A stretch of 9,050 nucleotides of DNA from an uncultured Desulfobacterium sp. (GTDB lineage Bacteria > Desulfobacterota > Desulfobacteria > Desulfobacterales > Desulfobacteraceae): contig CAKZLA010000087.1 of NCBI GenBank assembly GCA_937124525.1, positions 1 to 9,050 of the forward strand. Direction: 5' to 3'. The notes under the pieces are model-generated. The model did not search any database. It saw only the letters and a program-made list of their open reading frames with translations, and was not told where the DNA came from. Within the stretch, counting starts at the first letter, position 1; each line of letters opens with the position of its first letter. The translations under genes and the position numbers were made by a program. Positions 1 to 8,029 of this stretch are shown here, in pieces.

Positions 1-9
1 CCGCAGATG

Positions 10-48
10 AACAAGCCTCCCCGAAATCAACCAGCTTGGGAGCTTGTT
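10..48. repeat. Imperfect inverted repeat upstream of the kinase gene
   Basis: The arms are 10-21 (AACAAGCCTCCC) and 38-48 (GGGAGCTTGTT). They pair over 11 bp with one bulged C and a 16-base loop. The right arm is followed by CTTCCTCC, not a T-run, so it is not a textbook terminator on the + strand. It could be the end of an upstream unit, a regulatory hairpin, or chance symmetry inside the coding start of a divergent gene (an open minus-strand frame begins at an ATG at 58-56). The pairing is seen directly; the role is unknown. Confidence 0.4.
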
Positions 49-58
49 CTTCCTCCAT

Positions 59-87
59 TTGACCTACTTATGTACAAATGTTATGAA
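59..87 (+). promoter_or_regulatory. Candidate sigma-70 promoter of the kinase/HD-GYP operon
   Basis: TTGACC (59-64; 5 of 6 consensus bases) is followed after 17 bases by TATGAA (82-87; 4 of 6). This would start RNA near 94, downstream of the ATG at 83. If it is real, the kinase must start at a later codon such as ATG 161 or ATG 173. It is a sequence match only. Confidence 0.3.
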
Positions 88-3000
88 TCTAATATTTCGA
101 GTAAATAAAAAGAAAAAAGAAATTGACGGCCAGGATCAGCTATCTGTATTGCCCCCCGGAATGGGTGAACACATGATCATGCTGGGCCTGGTAATGGGTA
201 TCGTCTTGTTAAGCACGGCTACGGTCTGGTGGTTAATGGTACTTGCCGACGATAAACTTCCCTTTGGACTTCAAACCATCCGTTCAAAAACAGCCGGTCT
301 GATCATTGCCTCACTTTTTGTGGCAGCCATAGTGATTTACACTGGATTTGGCATCAAAAGTATGGAACTTCAAATGCGCAAAGCCGCAGGAGAGTCGATT
401 TCCACGATTCTTAAAACAACCCAGGAAGCCTTAAGGGTATGGGTTCACCACTTGGAAGAACACATTCAAGAGTATTCAGACGAGCCTATTCTAATCAAGG
501 CGGTAAAAATGCAGTTGACGATTTCCCCGACACAAAAATCCCTGGCATCCAGTGTCTACCTCAATGACCTTCGCTCCCTTTTTCAAAAAAAGATCTACCA
601 GGAGAGGTTTTTTGACTTTTGTGTTATTTCAAAGCAATATGTTAATATTGCTGCTGCTCAGGATGAAATCCTCGGATTAAAAAATGAGATGGTCGACGCA
701 TATCCAAAATTAATACACAGAGCATTTTCAGGAGAAACAGTTTTTCTACCACCTACTTTTTATAAAAGACTATCAATGGGAGATCTATTTATAAACAAAA
801 TACATATAGCGATACCTCTTGAGGGGGAAAATAGTGAAATCATAGCGGTGCTGATCATGGGTTTGGATTCCACAAATACGTTTGTTAAGTTACTCCAAGT
901 GAGTCGCATAGGGGTATCCGGGGAAACCTATGCCTTTGATCGACATGGTATACTTTTGTCCCAAAGTCGTTTTGAAGAAGAACTCGTGGCCGCAGGAGTT
1001 CTGGCCAAAGGAGTCCCCTCTGTTCTGCACATGCGGATCAGTGATCCCGGTGCCAATATCCTCAAGGGCCTCCGGCCCTCACAACCTCCTGAACGGCAAC
1101 CGCTGACCCTCATGTCCGCATCTGCTCTATCCGGCAATTCTGGAATTAATACTACAGGCTATCGTGATTACCGGGGAGTAAGGGTTTTGGGTGCCTGGAC
1201 ATGGGATGATCTGCTCAATGTGGGACTTGCAACGGAAATTGATGAGCATGAAGTTCTGTCCACTTATTACATAAATCGCTGGATAGTTCTGAGTATTTTA
1301 GGGTTGACTATCTTTTTGACTGCCTTTTTATCTGGTTTTGTTATCTGGAGTGGAGAACGGGTGACCCGTTCCCTGAAAAAAGCCCGCGACGACTGGGAAC
1401 GCCTGGCCGAGGAGCGTACCAAAGAGCTACGGGATTCAGAGGCCCTGTTGCAATCAACCCTTGACACCCTGACTTCACAAATTGCCGTTTTGGACAGGCG
1501 GGGTAATCTTTTAATGGTTAATGAATCCTGGCTGAACCTTGGACGGAAAAGTGGGTTTAAATCTCCTGAAGATAACATTGGTGGACACTATTATGACAGC
1601 ACCTGTCTGCCCACGTTCCATGCATCAAAGGACAATGCCGCCAGAGGGCATAAGGGAATTGACCAGGTCCTGACAAAACAGCGAGATAGTTTTGTGATGA
1701 CCTATGCCAGCTTCAGTAATGGAGCCATGCGCTGGTTTTCAATGGGGGTAAATACAATTCCGGACCACCCCGAGGCCCGGGTTGTTATTTCGCTCATGGA
1801 TATCACAGAACTTAAAAAAGCCGAAGAAGACCTGGCCAGACGTGCAGAATGGGCCATAAATTTTCAAAAAGCAGGTCAGGATCTTTCAGCCTGTCGAACC
1901 ATCGAAGAGATGGCGGGTATGGCCTGTCGTGCGGCTGTTGAGAACCTGGATCTGACAGATGCCTGGGTGGGTGTCCGCGGAGAGGCTGATCGGGTAAAAA
2001 TTCTGGCAGGTTACGGATATCCCGGTGATGTGTTGCAGGCTCAAATAGAAAAAAAAAGAATGGGCTGCCAGAAAAAAGTGATGCTATCCGGTGAACCTTT
2101 TGTCACCTTGGATGTGAGGGGGCTTTCTCCCTTTGCCGGTTGCGAACTTTTTGCGAAACAATACAATATTGGCAGTTGTGCAGTTTTTCCTGTGTTTACC
2201 GGAAAAATTTGTGTCGGAACATTCACCATGCACTTTGATAAAAAAAGGAATGAATCCAACATTAAATCCATTATGCCTTTTGTTGAAACCCTTGTTCAGC
2301 AGATGGGGCATATCTGGGATAGATGTCTTGCCGAAGAGCGTCTGAGAAAGCTGTCCCGGGCTGTGATGTCAAGTCCTTCATCCGTTGTCATCACCAATGC
2401 AGAGGGAATCATCGAATATGTAAATCCTAAATTTTGTGAAGTGACCGGTTACTCGTCCCGGGAAGCCATTGGTGAAAATCCCAGAATATTGAATGCAGGT
2501 CACCAACCCCGAAATTTTTATGAAACATTGTGGAAAACCATCAAAGGGGGCCGGGAATGGCGGGGGGAGTTTTGCAACAAAAAGAAAAACGGCGAAATAT
2601 ACTGGGAATCTGCATCCATATCTCCCATCCAGGATGAGGATCAAAAGATTACCCATTTTGTTGCTATAAAAGAGGATATTACCAAAAGTCGCAAGATACA
2701 AAAAGCCCTTGAAAAAAGAGAGGAGCAGTTGTCCCAGGCAGCAGCCATTGCCCAACTGGGATATTGGGAACTGGATTATGACAGCGGTGTGCTGACTTTT
2801 AACCAACTCATGTGGGAGCTGTTGGGTACTTCCAGTGAAAAAGAGGGTGGGGATACAATGGACATGAAACATTTCCTTGAGCGGTTCTGCCATCCCGATG
2901 ATCAAGCGATATTAAAACAACACATCCAAAAAGCCCTTCAGGTGGAAAAAAATCTGGAATATGAACTGGAATATAGGGCCATACGTAGTGACAATGGAAC

Positions 3001-5410
3001 CATTCGTCATGGCTATGTTCGATACCGCATCATCTGTGATGACGCAGGAAGACCCATCAAGGCCTATGGGTTTAACCATGACATCACCCATAGAAAACAG
3101 ATGGAATTAGAACTTCACAAGGCAATGAAAGCTGCTGAAACAGCCAATCAGGCCAAAAGTCAATTTCTGGCCAACATGAGCCATGAGATCCGGACCCCCA
3201 TGAATGCCATTATCGGAATGTCCTATCTGGCACTGAGGACCCAACTGAATCCGAGACAAAAGGACTACTTGAAAAAAATTGAAACCTCTGCCAGCTCTCT
3301 TCTGGGAATTATTAACGATATTCTTGATTTTTCCAAGATTGAGGCGGGAAAACTGGACATGGAGACCATTGATTTTGACCTGGGGGAAGTACTGGGCAAC
3401 CTATCCAATCTTATTGGGGAAAAAGCTCTTGAAAAACAGGTGGAATTTATTTTTTCCATTGACCCTGAAGTTCCCATGTTTCTACAGGGTGACCCCCTTC
3501 GTCTGGGACAGGTTCTTCTGAATTTGGTGGGAAATTCCGTGAAATTCACCCCCGCAGGAGAAATTGTTCTTTTTATTAAACCGGTGGAGTTGACCTCGGA
3601 TCAGGCTGTTCTTTATTTTGGTGTGAAAGATACCGGCATAGGTTTGACAAAACAGGAACAATCAAAATTATTCAAGCCCTTTGAACAGGCAGATGCCTCC
3701 ACAACACGGCAATATGGCGGAACGGGTCTGGGGCTTGTGATCACAAGGGACCTGGTCCGAATGATGGGAGGGAATCTTGATGTTGAGAGTGAATTTGGAA
3801 AGGGAACCACTTTCTTTTTTACGGCACGTTTTGGTTGCCGCAAAGGGATGAAAGAACGCGTTCAGGTCATGCCAGAAAATTTTAAAAATGTTAAGGCCCT
3901 AGTGGTGGATGACAATAGGACTTTTTGTGAAATAATGAAAGCATATCTCGAAACGTTTTCTTTCCATGTTCAGACGGCCTCCAATGGTTACGGGGCACTT
4001 GCAAAAATCCGAGAATCCTTTCAAAATGGTGAAAAGCCCCATGCTCTGGTTTTCATGGACTGGCAGATCCCCGGGATGAACGGCATTGAAACTGTAAAAT
4101 GCCTCCAGAATGATCCTGATATCATTCCTCGGCCCAAAATAATAATGGTAACCGGGTATGGTCGTGGGGATATAATGAAAGAGCTTGAACATCTCACCAT
4201 AGATGGTTTTCTTTTAAAACCGGTAACCCATTCTATGCTTTTTGACGCCACGGTGGAAGCGTTACAGCCCTCTGATGAAAACCAGATAAGTTTAAAAAGC
4301 AGCAAAGGACAAAGATTTCAGGGTTTTGATGCCATCAGAGGTGCGCGTATCCTTTTGGTGGAGGATAACGAAATCAACAGTCAGATAGCAGTGGAACTGC
4401 TCCAGGAAGAAGGATTTTCCATGGATATTGCTAAAAACGGAAAAATGGCTCTGGAAAAAATTTTCTCTCCATCGGCAGATACAGGATATGATGTGGTGCT
4501 CATGGATCTTCAAATGCCGGTGATGGATGGATACACCGCCACCAAAGAAATTCGGAAAAAAGCAAAGTATAAGGATCTGCCCATCATCGCCATGACCGCC
4601 GACGCCATGAGTGGTGTAAAGGAAAAGGTGCTTAAAATAGGAATGAATGACTATGTGAGCAAACCCATTCATAAAGAAACATTTTTCAATATCCTGAAAA
4701 AATGGATTCAGCCTGGTGTCCGGAAACGGATACCGGTTAAGTCACCTGGAGAATATAGCGTAAACCTTGAAAAGGAAAGGGAGAAACTTCCTTCTAATCT
4801 TCCTGGCATTGATATGTCCTCCGGCCTTTCCCGATTGGGAAATAAACGGGATACGTTTAAAAGATTGCTGATAAAATTTTATAAAAACCACTCCCATGCG
4901 GACCATGAAATCCGCATGGCCCTGGCATCCGATGATCAGCAACAAGCCCTTCGACTTGTCCATACGCTAAAAGGTCTTTCCGGAACCATCGGTGCCCGGG
5001 AACTGAACGGGGCGACCAAAGCCCTTGAAACCGTACTGAAAAACAGGGAGAGTTCAGCAAAAATTGAGGCCTGCTTGAAGCAGATGTCCAACTGCCTTTA
5101 TTTTGTCATGTCCGGGATAAAATCCATGGAGGATATCCATAATGAGAAGATCAAAACCCATGCCGGTGCACAGGATTCCCACTCCATTGATCTGCACCGG
5201 GTGGAGGTATTATTAAAGGAGCTGAAAGCGCTTCTGGAGAATGACGATCTGGAGTCCTTCAAAAAGCTGGATCAGATCAATGCCCTTGCCCAAGGATCAA
5301 GGTTAAAAGAGGAATTAAGACCTTTGGAAAAATGCATGGCCAAATACGATTCCGATGGAGCCCTGCACAATCTTGGTATAATTGTTGATAAAATCAAGGA
5401 GTTCATATGA
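83..5410 (+). CDS. Membrane hybrid sensor histidine kinase (dCache, PAS/GAF, two REC, HPt)
   Basis: This is a multi-sensor hybrid kinase of the ArcB/BarA type. Numbered from ATG 83 (1775 aa), it has TM helices at 31-54 and 70-91, a dCache-like extracytoplasmic sensor at about 92-399, and TM3 at 400-422. A coiled linker leads to PAS (453-577), GAF (590-750), PAS (754-868) and PAS (882-1002). HisKA has MSHEIRTP with the phosphorylated His1034. The ATPase has Asn1151, DTGIG (1183-1187) and GGTGLGL (1212-1218). Both receivers are complete: REC1 has D1276/D1277, acceptor D1326, T1357 and K1379; REC2 has E1427/D1428, acceptor D1475, T1505 and K1527. HPt has HTLKG with His1627. A helical tail (about 1703-1775) resembles HPt but lacks that motif. 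The start is uncertain: the frame is open back to TTG 44, no candidate has a good ribosome site, and ATG 161 fits the membrane topology better (N-terminus outside, no lysine cluster there). The gene overlaps the HD-GYP gene by 4 bases, its likely phosphorelay partner. The ligand is unknown. Confidence 0.93.
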   Translation: MNLIFRVNKKKKEIDGQDQLSVLPPGMGEHMIMLGLVMGIVLLSTATVWWLMVLADDKLPFGLQTIRSKTAGLIIASLFVAAIVIYTGFGIKSMELQMRKAAGESISTILKTTQEALRVWVHHLEEHIQEYSDEPILIKAVKMQLTISPTQKSLASSVYLNDLRSLFQKKIYQERFFDFCVISKQYVNIAAAQDEILGLKNEMVDAYPKLIHRAFSGETVFLPPTFYKRLSMGDLFINKIHIAIPLEGENSEIIAVLIMGLDSTNTFVKLLQVSRIGVSGETYAFDRHGILLSQSRFEEELVAAGVLAKGVPSVLHMRISDPGANILKGLRPSQPPERQPLTLMSASALSGNSGINTTGYRDYRGVRVLGAWTWDDLLNVGLATEIDEHEVLSTYYINRWIVLSILGLTIFLTAFLSGFVIWSGERVTRSLKKARDDWERLAEERTKELRDSEALLQSTLDTLTSQIAVLDRRGNLLMVNESWLNLGRKSGFKSPEDNIGGHYYDSTCLPTFHASKDNAARGHKGIDQVLTKQRDSFVMTYASFSNGAMRWFSMGVNTIPDHPEARVVISLMDITELKKAEEDLARRAEWAINFQKAGQDLSACRTIEEMAGMACRAAVENLDLTDAWVGVRGEADRVKILAGYGYPGDVLQAQIEKKRMGCQKKVMLSGEPFVTLDVRGLSPFAGCELFAKQYNIGSCAVFPVFTGKICVGTFTMHFDKKRNESNIKSIMPFVETLVQQMGHIWDRCLAEERLRKLSRAVMSSPSSVVITNAEGIIEYVNPKFCEVTGYSSREAIGENPRILNAGHQPRNFYETLWKTIKGGREWRGEFCNKKKNGEIYWESASISPIQDEDQKITHFVAIKEDITKSRKIQKALEKREEQLSQAAAIAQLGYWELDYDSGVLTFNQLMWELLGTSSEKEGGDTMDMKHFLERFCHPDDQAILKQHIQKALQVEKNLEYELEYRAIRSDNGTIRHGYVRYRIICDDAGRPIKAYGFNHDITHRKQMELELHKAMKAAETANQAKSQFLANMSHEIRTPMNAIIGMSYLALRTQLNPRQKDYLKKIETSASSLLGIINDILDFSKIEAGKLDMETIDFDLGEVLGNLSNLIGEKALEKQVEFIFSIDPEVPMFLQGDPLRLGQVLLNLVGNSVKFTPAGEIVLFIKPVELTSDQAVLYFGVKDTGIGLTKQEQSKLFKPFEQADASTTRQYGGTGLGLVITRDLVRMMGGNLDVESEFGKGTTFFFTARFGCRKGMKERVQVMPENFKNVKALVVDDNRTFCEIMKAYLETFSFHVQTASNGYGALAKIRESFQNGEKPHALVFMDWQIPGMNGIETVKCLQNDPDIIPRPKIIMVTGYGRGDIMKELEHLTIDGFLLKPVTHSMLFDATVEALQPSDENQISLKSSKGQRFQGFDAIRGARILLVEDNEINSQIAVELLQEEGFSMDIAKNGKMALEKIFSPSADTGYDVVLMDLQMPVMDGYTATKEIRKKAKYKDLPIIAMTADAMSGVKEKVLKIGMNDYVSKPIHKETFFNILKKWIQPGVRKRIPVKSPGEYSVNLEKEREKLPSNLPGIDMSSGLSRLGNKRDTFKRLLIKFYKNHSHADHEIRMALASDDQQQALRLVHTLKGLSGTIGARELNGATKALETVLKNRESSAKIEACLKQMSNCLYFVMSGIKSMEDIHNEKIKTHAGAQDSHSIDLHRVEVLLKELKALLENDDLESFKKLDQINALAQGSRLKEELRPLEKCMAKYDSDGALHNLGIIVDKIKEFI
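5396..5401 (+). promoter_or_regulatory. Strong Shine-Dalgarno site of the HD-GYP gene
   Basis: AAGGAG lies 5 bases before the ATG at 5407, inside the last codons of the kinase gene. Together with the ATGA overlap it fixes the HD-GYP start and indicates translation coupled to, but not wholly dependent on, the kinase. Confidence 0.8.
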
Positions 5411-6510
5411 AAATAAAAGATTTTTCCAAACATACAATTCTGATTGTGGATGATACTCCGGAAAATATTGATGTACTTAGCAGCATTTTGAATGAAACCT
5501 ACAAAATCAAATTTTCCATCAATGGTATGAAAGCCCTTAAAATTGCAAGATCTGATCAACCACCGGACCTTATCTTGCTGGATATTGATATGCCTGGTAT
5601 GGATGGGTATCAGGTGTGCAAAGAACTCAAAGGAAATCCTGCCACCCAAAGAATTCCCATCATATTTGTGACGGCGAAAACCGAAGATGAAGACCAGGAA
5701 AAAGGCTTTCAATTGGGGGGGGTAGATTATATTACAAAACCGGTGAGCCCGGTTATTGTCAAGGCGCGTGTGAGTACTCACCTTGCCCTTTTTGATCAGA
5801 ACCAGATCCTTGAGAAAAAGGTCCAGGAGAGAACCGAGCAGTTAAAATCTGCATTTGAAACCATAAAAAAATCCTCCCTTGATACCATTCACAGGCTCTC
5901 CATGGCGGCTGAGTTCAAAGACGAGGACACCGCCGCACATATTATTCGAATGAGTCATTATTCCGCCATTGTGGCTGGCAGGATGGGATTGGATAGTGAT
6001 TTTGTTGAATCTATTCTCCATTCTGCCCCCATGCATGACATAGGGAAAATCGGCACTCCTGACCGGATTTTGCTCAAACCCGGCAAGCTGACGTCAGATG
6101 AGTGGAAGATCATGAAGCAGCACACAATCAATGGCAGCAAAATTTTGGCAGGCACCGATGCCGGATTCATAAAACTTGGGGAAGAGATAGCCCTTACCCA
6201 CCATGAAAAATGGGATGGAAGTGGCTATCCCCAGGGACTTGAACAAAAAAAGATTCCTTTGGCAGGACGTATTGTGGCCATTGCAGATGTGTTTGATGCA
6301 TTGACATCCAAAAGACCTTACAAAGAACCTTTTTCCCTTGAAAGATCTTATAAAATTATCCAGGATGGCCGTGGCAGACATTTTGATCCTGATGTGGTGG
6401 ACGTTTTCTTTGATGCTCTGGATGAAATTTTAAAGGTAAAAGACACATACAAAGATGACGGGAAAAGCCTTCTATTCCAAATGTCCCAGAACAATAATAT
6501 CCCCACATAA
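5407..6510 (+). CDS. Response regulator with HD-GYP domain, predicted c-di-GMP phosphodiesterase (RpfG type)
   Basis: This 367-residue cytoplasmic regulator has an N-terminal receiver and a C-terminal HD-GYP domain, a family that hydrolyses cyclic di-GMP to pGpG or GMP. The receiver (about 9-127) has the acidic pair D15/D16, acceptor D59 in [12 protein letters not shown]89 and K111. A coiled linker (about 128-160) joins it to the HD-GYP domain. That domain keeps the metal and substrate motifs: E169 and H178 in the KDEDTAAH region, HD at 210-211 (HDIGKIG), HH at 265-266, GYP at 273-275, [13 protein letters not shown] at 294-306 and HFDP at 325-328. All expected catalytic residues are present, so it should be active. 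Start and stop are firm: strong AAGGAG site, ATGA overlap with the kinase stop, full-family length. It is the likely final phosphate acceptor from HPt His1627 of the kinase. A run of eight G (5715-5722) lies in the receiver coding region. Confidence 0.94.
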   Translation: MKIKDFSKHTILIVDDTPENIDVLSSILNETYKIKFSINGMKALKIARSDQPPDLILLDIDMPGMDGYQVCKELKGNPATQRIPIIFVTAKTEDEDQEKGFQLGGVDYITKPVSPVIVKARVSTHLALFDQNQILEKKVQERTEQLKSAFETIKKSSLDTIHRLSMAAEFKDEDTAAHIIRMSHYSAIVAGRMGLDSDFVESILHSAPMHDIGKIGTPDRILLKPGKLTSDEWKIMKQHTINGSKILAGTDAGFIKLGEEIALTHHEKWDGSGYPQGLEQKKIPLAGRIVAIADVFDALTSKRPYKEPFSLERSYKIIQDGRGRHFDPDVVDVFFDALDEILKVKDTYKDDGKSLLFQMSQNNNIPT

Positions 6511-6549
6511 AAATCCTGAGAGCCCGTTTAAAAATCCATGGGCTCTCAG
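6508..6549 (-). terminator. Rho-independent terminator between convergent genes
   Basis: The perfect 10-bp arms CTGAGAGCCC (6516-6525) and GGGCTCTCAG (6540-6549) enclose a 14-base loop. Read on the minus strand, the hairpin is followed almost at once by GATTTTTATG, so it is a good terminator for the iron-sulfur gene that stops at 6575. On the plus strand it comes 5 bases after the HD-GYP stop. The next T-run there (6571-6576) is about 20 bases further on, so plus-strand termination is likely weaker or needs other help. Confidence 0.7.
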
Positions 6550-6574
6550 AGCTCAAAAGGTTGAATTTGATTTT

Positions 6575-7738
6575 TTATTTCAATAATCCAGTTCTCCCGG
6601 TGTGCACCATATCCTTGAGCAACTTGCCCGCCAATGCCACCTTACCCAATGTCCCCTTACGGTTTTCCATAAGAATGGTATGAAGTTTCTCCCGATCCCT
6701 TGGTGGACGGGTGACCTTCGCCTTTTTTACCAGGGAAATGGCCTTTTGGGGGCAGGTGGGCACGCATACCCCGCACCCGAGGCAGACATTTAGATCCAGC
6801 TGTGCCAGTGGCGGCTCCCCAGCCACCTGTATGGCATCAACCTGACATCTTTTTTCACACACACCGCATCCGTTACAAAGGGTCGTGTCCACCCTTGCCT
6901 GGAAATTGGATGCCCAGAAATCAAGGGGCTTTGGCAGTTTCTGGTGGAGACTTAGCATGCCGCAACAACAGCCGCAGCAGGAGCAGATGAATTCAGGTTT
7001 TTCCGTGTTAGAGGGTTGAAGCACCAGACCCTGTTTCTGGTTTTTATCAATGATGGACAGGGCCTCTTCCCGGGTGATTTCCCGGCCCACCTCCCCAAGC
7101 AGACAGGTCTGGGCAATGTCCCCCAGGGCCAGGCAGGTCTCGGTGCGCCGGGTCACCTTGCAGGGACTGCCCTGCATCTCTTTTTTTTTGCGGCAGATAC
7201 ATTCCACAATAACAAAGGGGGGAGACGCCCCGGCAATGAGTATGGCAATTTCATCAAAGGTGGCCACCGGGTTCTCCAGGGGGATACTCTTTTGGATGGG
7301 GATGGTGCGCATCTGGGGAAGTTTTGTGCCCAGAAATTCCATGCCGAAACCAATACTTCCGGTGTAATCGTCAAAATCCTTGAGAAATGCCGGAGACATG
7401 CGCTCCATCTGCATCTCAAACATTCCCACCACCAGGGGAGAATTGCAGTACTGGTGTTGCCCATTTTTTATTCTGGACTCAATGCCACCATTTTGTTGGA
7501 TGCGGCTTAATATTTTCCCCAGGGATTCCGGGGAATCTACCAGATGCTTTACCTTTGGAAATAAGATTTCCAGGGACTCAAACCCATGGCTTAAATGGCA
7601 GGCTATTTCCGCCTCCTCCGGTGTGAATATATGCTTTAACAACCGGATATCTGCGCCGTTCTTTACAGCGGGGAACCCCACTACCTGGTGGTCCAGATGC
7701 TTTTGCAGCCTGCGATATATTTTGTCTTCCCTTGACAT
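6575..7738 (-). CDS. Cys-rich protein with two 4Fe-4S ferredoxin-type clusters, function unknown
   Basis: This 387-residue soluble protein has no visible signal peptide or membrane helix. The N-terminal part (about 1-175) looks helical, possibly a winged-helix fold, and contains no metal motif. A central region has C180-x-C182, C193, C202 and C212. It is followed by ICSCCGCCCG (251-260), with six cysteines in eight residues. The C-terminal part holds two classic 4Fe-4S motifs, C288-x2-C291-x2-C294-x3-C298 and C319-x2-C322-x2-C325-x3-C329-P, the arrangement of bacterial 2[4Fe-4S] ferredoxins. An electron-transfer or redox-sensing role in anaerobic metabolism is likely. The central cysteines may hold a further cluster or metal. 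The start is supported by AAGGAG 4 bases before the ATG. The gene stands alone, with its own promoter and terminator, and converges on the HD-GYP gene, so its partner cannot be read from context. Its GC content is high in places (42 of 60 bases at 7081-7140). I do not recognise a gene name. Confidence 0.9.
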   Translation of the reverse strand: MSREDKIYRRLQKHLDHQVVGFPAVKNGADIRLLKHIFTPEEAEIACHLSHGFESLEILFPKVKHLVDSPESLGKILSRIQQNGGIESRIKNGQHQYCNSPLVVGMFEMQMERMSPAFLKDFDDYTGSIGFGMEFLGTKLPQMRTIPIQKSIPLENPVATFDEIAILIAGASPPFVIVECICRKKKEMQGSPCKVTRRTETCLALGDIAQTCLLGEVGREITREEALSIIDKNQKQGLVLQPSNTEKPEFICSCCGCCCGMLSLHQKLPKPLDFWASNFQARVDTTLCNGCGVCEKRCQVDAIQVAGEPPLAQLDLNVCLGCGVCVPTCPQKAISLVKKAKVTRPPRDREKLHTILMENRKGTLGKVALAGKLLKDMVHTGRTGLLK

Positions 7739-7742
7739 GGGT

Positions 7743-7748
7743 CTCCTT
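7743..7748 (-). promoter_or_regulatory. Shine-Dalgarno site of the iron-sulfur gene
   Basis: On the minus strand AAGGAG is followed by ACCC and then the ATG at 7738-7736. It fixes the start of the iron-sulfur protein. Confidence 0.8.
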
Positions 7749-7773
7749 ATTCTTTCAGTTGCGTAGTTGTATT

Positions 7774-7803
7774 ACAATAGCTGCAAGCCCCATAACATGT
7801 CAA
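7774..7803 (-). promoter_or_regulatory. Sigma-70 promoter of the iron-sulfur gene
   Basis: On the minus strand there is a perfect -35 TTGACA (7803-7798), an 18-base spacer and a -10 TATTGT (7779-7774; 4 of 6). RNA would start near 7767, giving a leader of about 28 bases that just includes the ribosome site. The match to consensus and the fit to the gene are good, but it is untested. Confidence 0.55.
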
Positions 7804-7948
7804 TAATCCCCTGATTCCACCTGGGCAGATGTATAGAGAGACCTTGGGGTTCAACTCTTTTGGCCTCGGGTTGAGTGGTTACTGCGCCGGAATAGATTTT
7901 GGAAGCACTCCGAGGTTGTTTTTTTAAATCAATTGTAAAAAATATTTC
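7804..7948. other. Structured non-coding spacer between divergent genes
   Basis: This lies within the roughly 290 bases between the iron-sulfur and amidase genes. I see no convincing protein here. Frames open on either strand lack ribosome sites or run through the neighbouring promoter. Its main content is a terminator-like hairpin with a T-run (7864-7925) and a competing small hairpin (7851-7855 pairing with 7870-7874). It may be an RNA leader, a small RNA or a piece of a dispersed repeat. Confidence 0.4.
7864..7925 (+). terminator. Terminator-like hairpin with T-run ahead of the amidase gene
   Basis: CCTCG (7864-7868) pairs with CGAGG (7911-7915). After a 4-base bulge, GAGTG (7873-7877) pairs with CACTC (7906-7910), making a 10-bp bulged stem with a 28-base loop. 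TTGTTTTTTT (7916-7925) follows directly. The shape suits intrinsic termination on the + strand, but no + strand gene lies just upstream, so it would end a small RNA or attenuate the amidase leader. The long loop lowers confidence. Confidence 0.4.
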
Positions 7949-7976
7949 TTGATAAAAATGAAGATAAGTGTAAATT
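7949..7976 (+). promoter_or_regulatory. Candidate promoter of the amidase gene
   Basis: TTGATA (7949-7954; 5 of 6) is followed after 16 bases by TAAATT (7971-7976; 4 of 6). RNA would start near 7983, about 47 bases before the chosen ATG. The region is AT-rich, so chance matches are common. Confidence 0.3.
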
Positions 7977-8015
7977 GGATCAACGCAACAACTCATTTAA
8001 TTCAACACATTATAA

Positions 8016-8022
8016 TGAGGAA
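8016..8022 (+). promoter_or_regulatory. Shine-Dalgarno site that decides the amidase start
   Basis: TGAGGAA ends 7 bases before the ATG at 8030. The longer in-frame start TTG 7949 and the ATGs at 7958 and 8015 have no comparable site, so ATG 8030 is preferred. Confidence 0.7.
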
Positions 8023-8029
8023 ATTTATT

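Noticed and set aside
2049..2057. A9 run in the GAF coding region of the kinase
   Set aside because: A-rich runs are common in this gene's lysine codons. There is no sign of frame disruption or programmed slippage.
2378..2905. 175-codon open frame on the minus strand inside the kinase gene
   Set aside because: It lies wholly antisense to the second and third PAS domains, has no ribosome site, and matches no family I know. It is a shadow of the kinase codons.
5272..5781. 169-codon minus-strand frame across the kinase/HD-GYP junction
   Set aside because: It is antisense to both the kinase tail and the receiver with its conserved D15, D16 and D59. No start signal is visible.
7016..7510. 164-codon open frame on the plus strand opposite the iron-sulfur gene
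   Set aside because: The opposite strand encodes conserved cysteine motifs with a good ribosome site and promoter. This frame has neither.
7849..7877. Integron attC-like pair GTTCAAC ... GTTGAGT
   Set aside because: The two 7-mers fit the RYYYAAC/GTTRRRY pattern, but the span of about 29 bases is too short for an attC site and there are no inner L boxes or integrase.
7772..7996. 74-codon minus-strand frame in the spacer before the amidase
   Set aside because: It has no ribosome site and runs through the iron-sulfur gene's promoter and the hairpin region. It could be a translated dispersed repeat, but I cannot support it as a gene.
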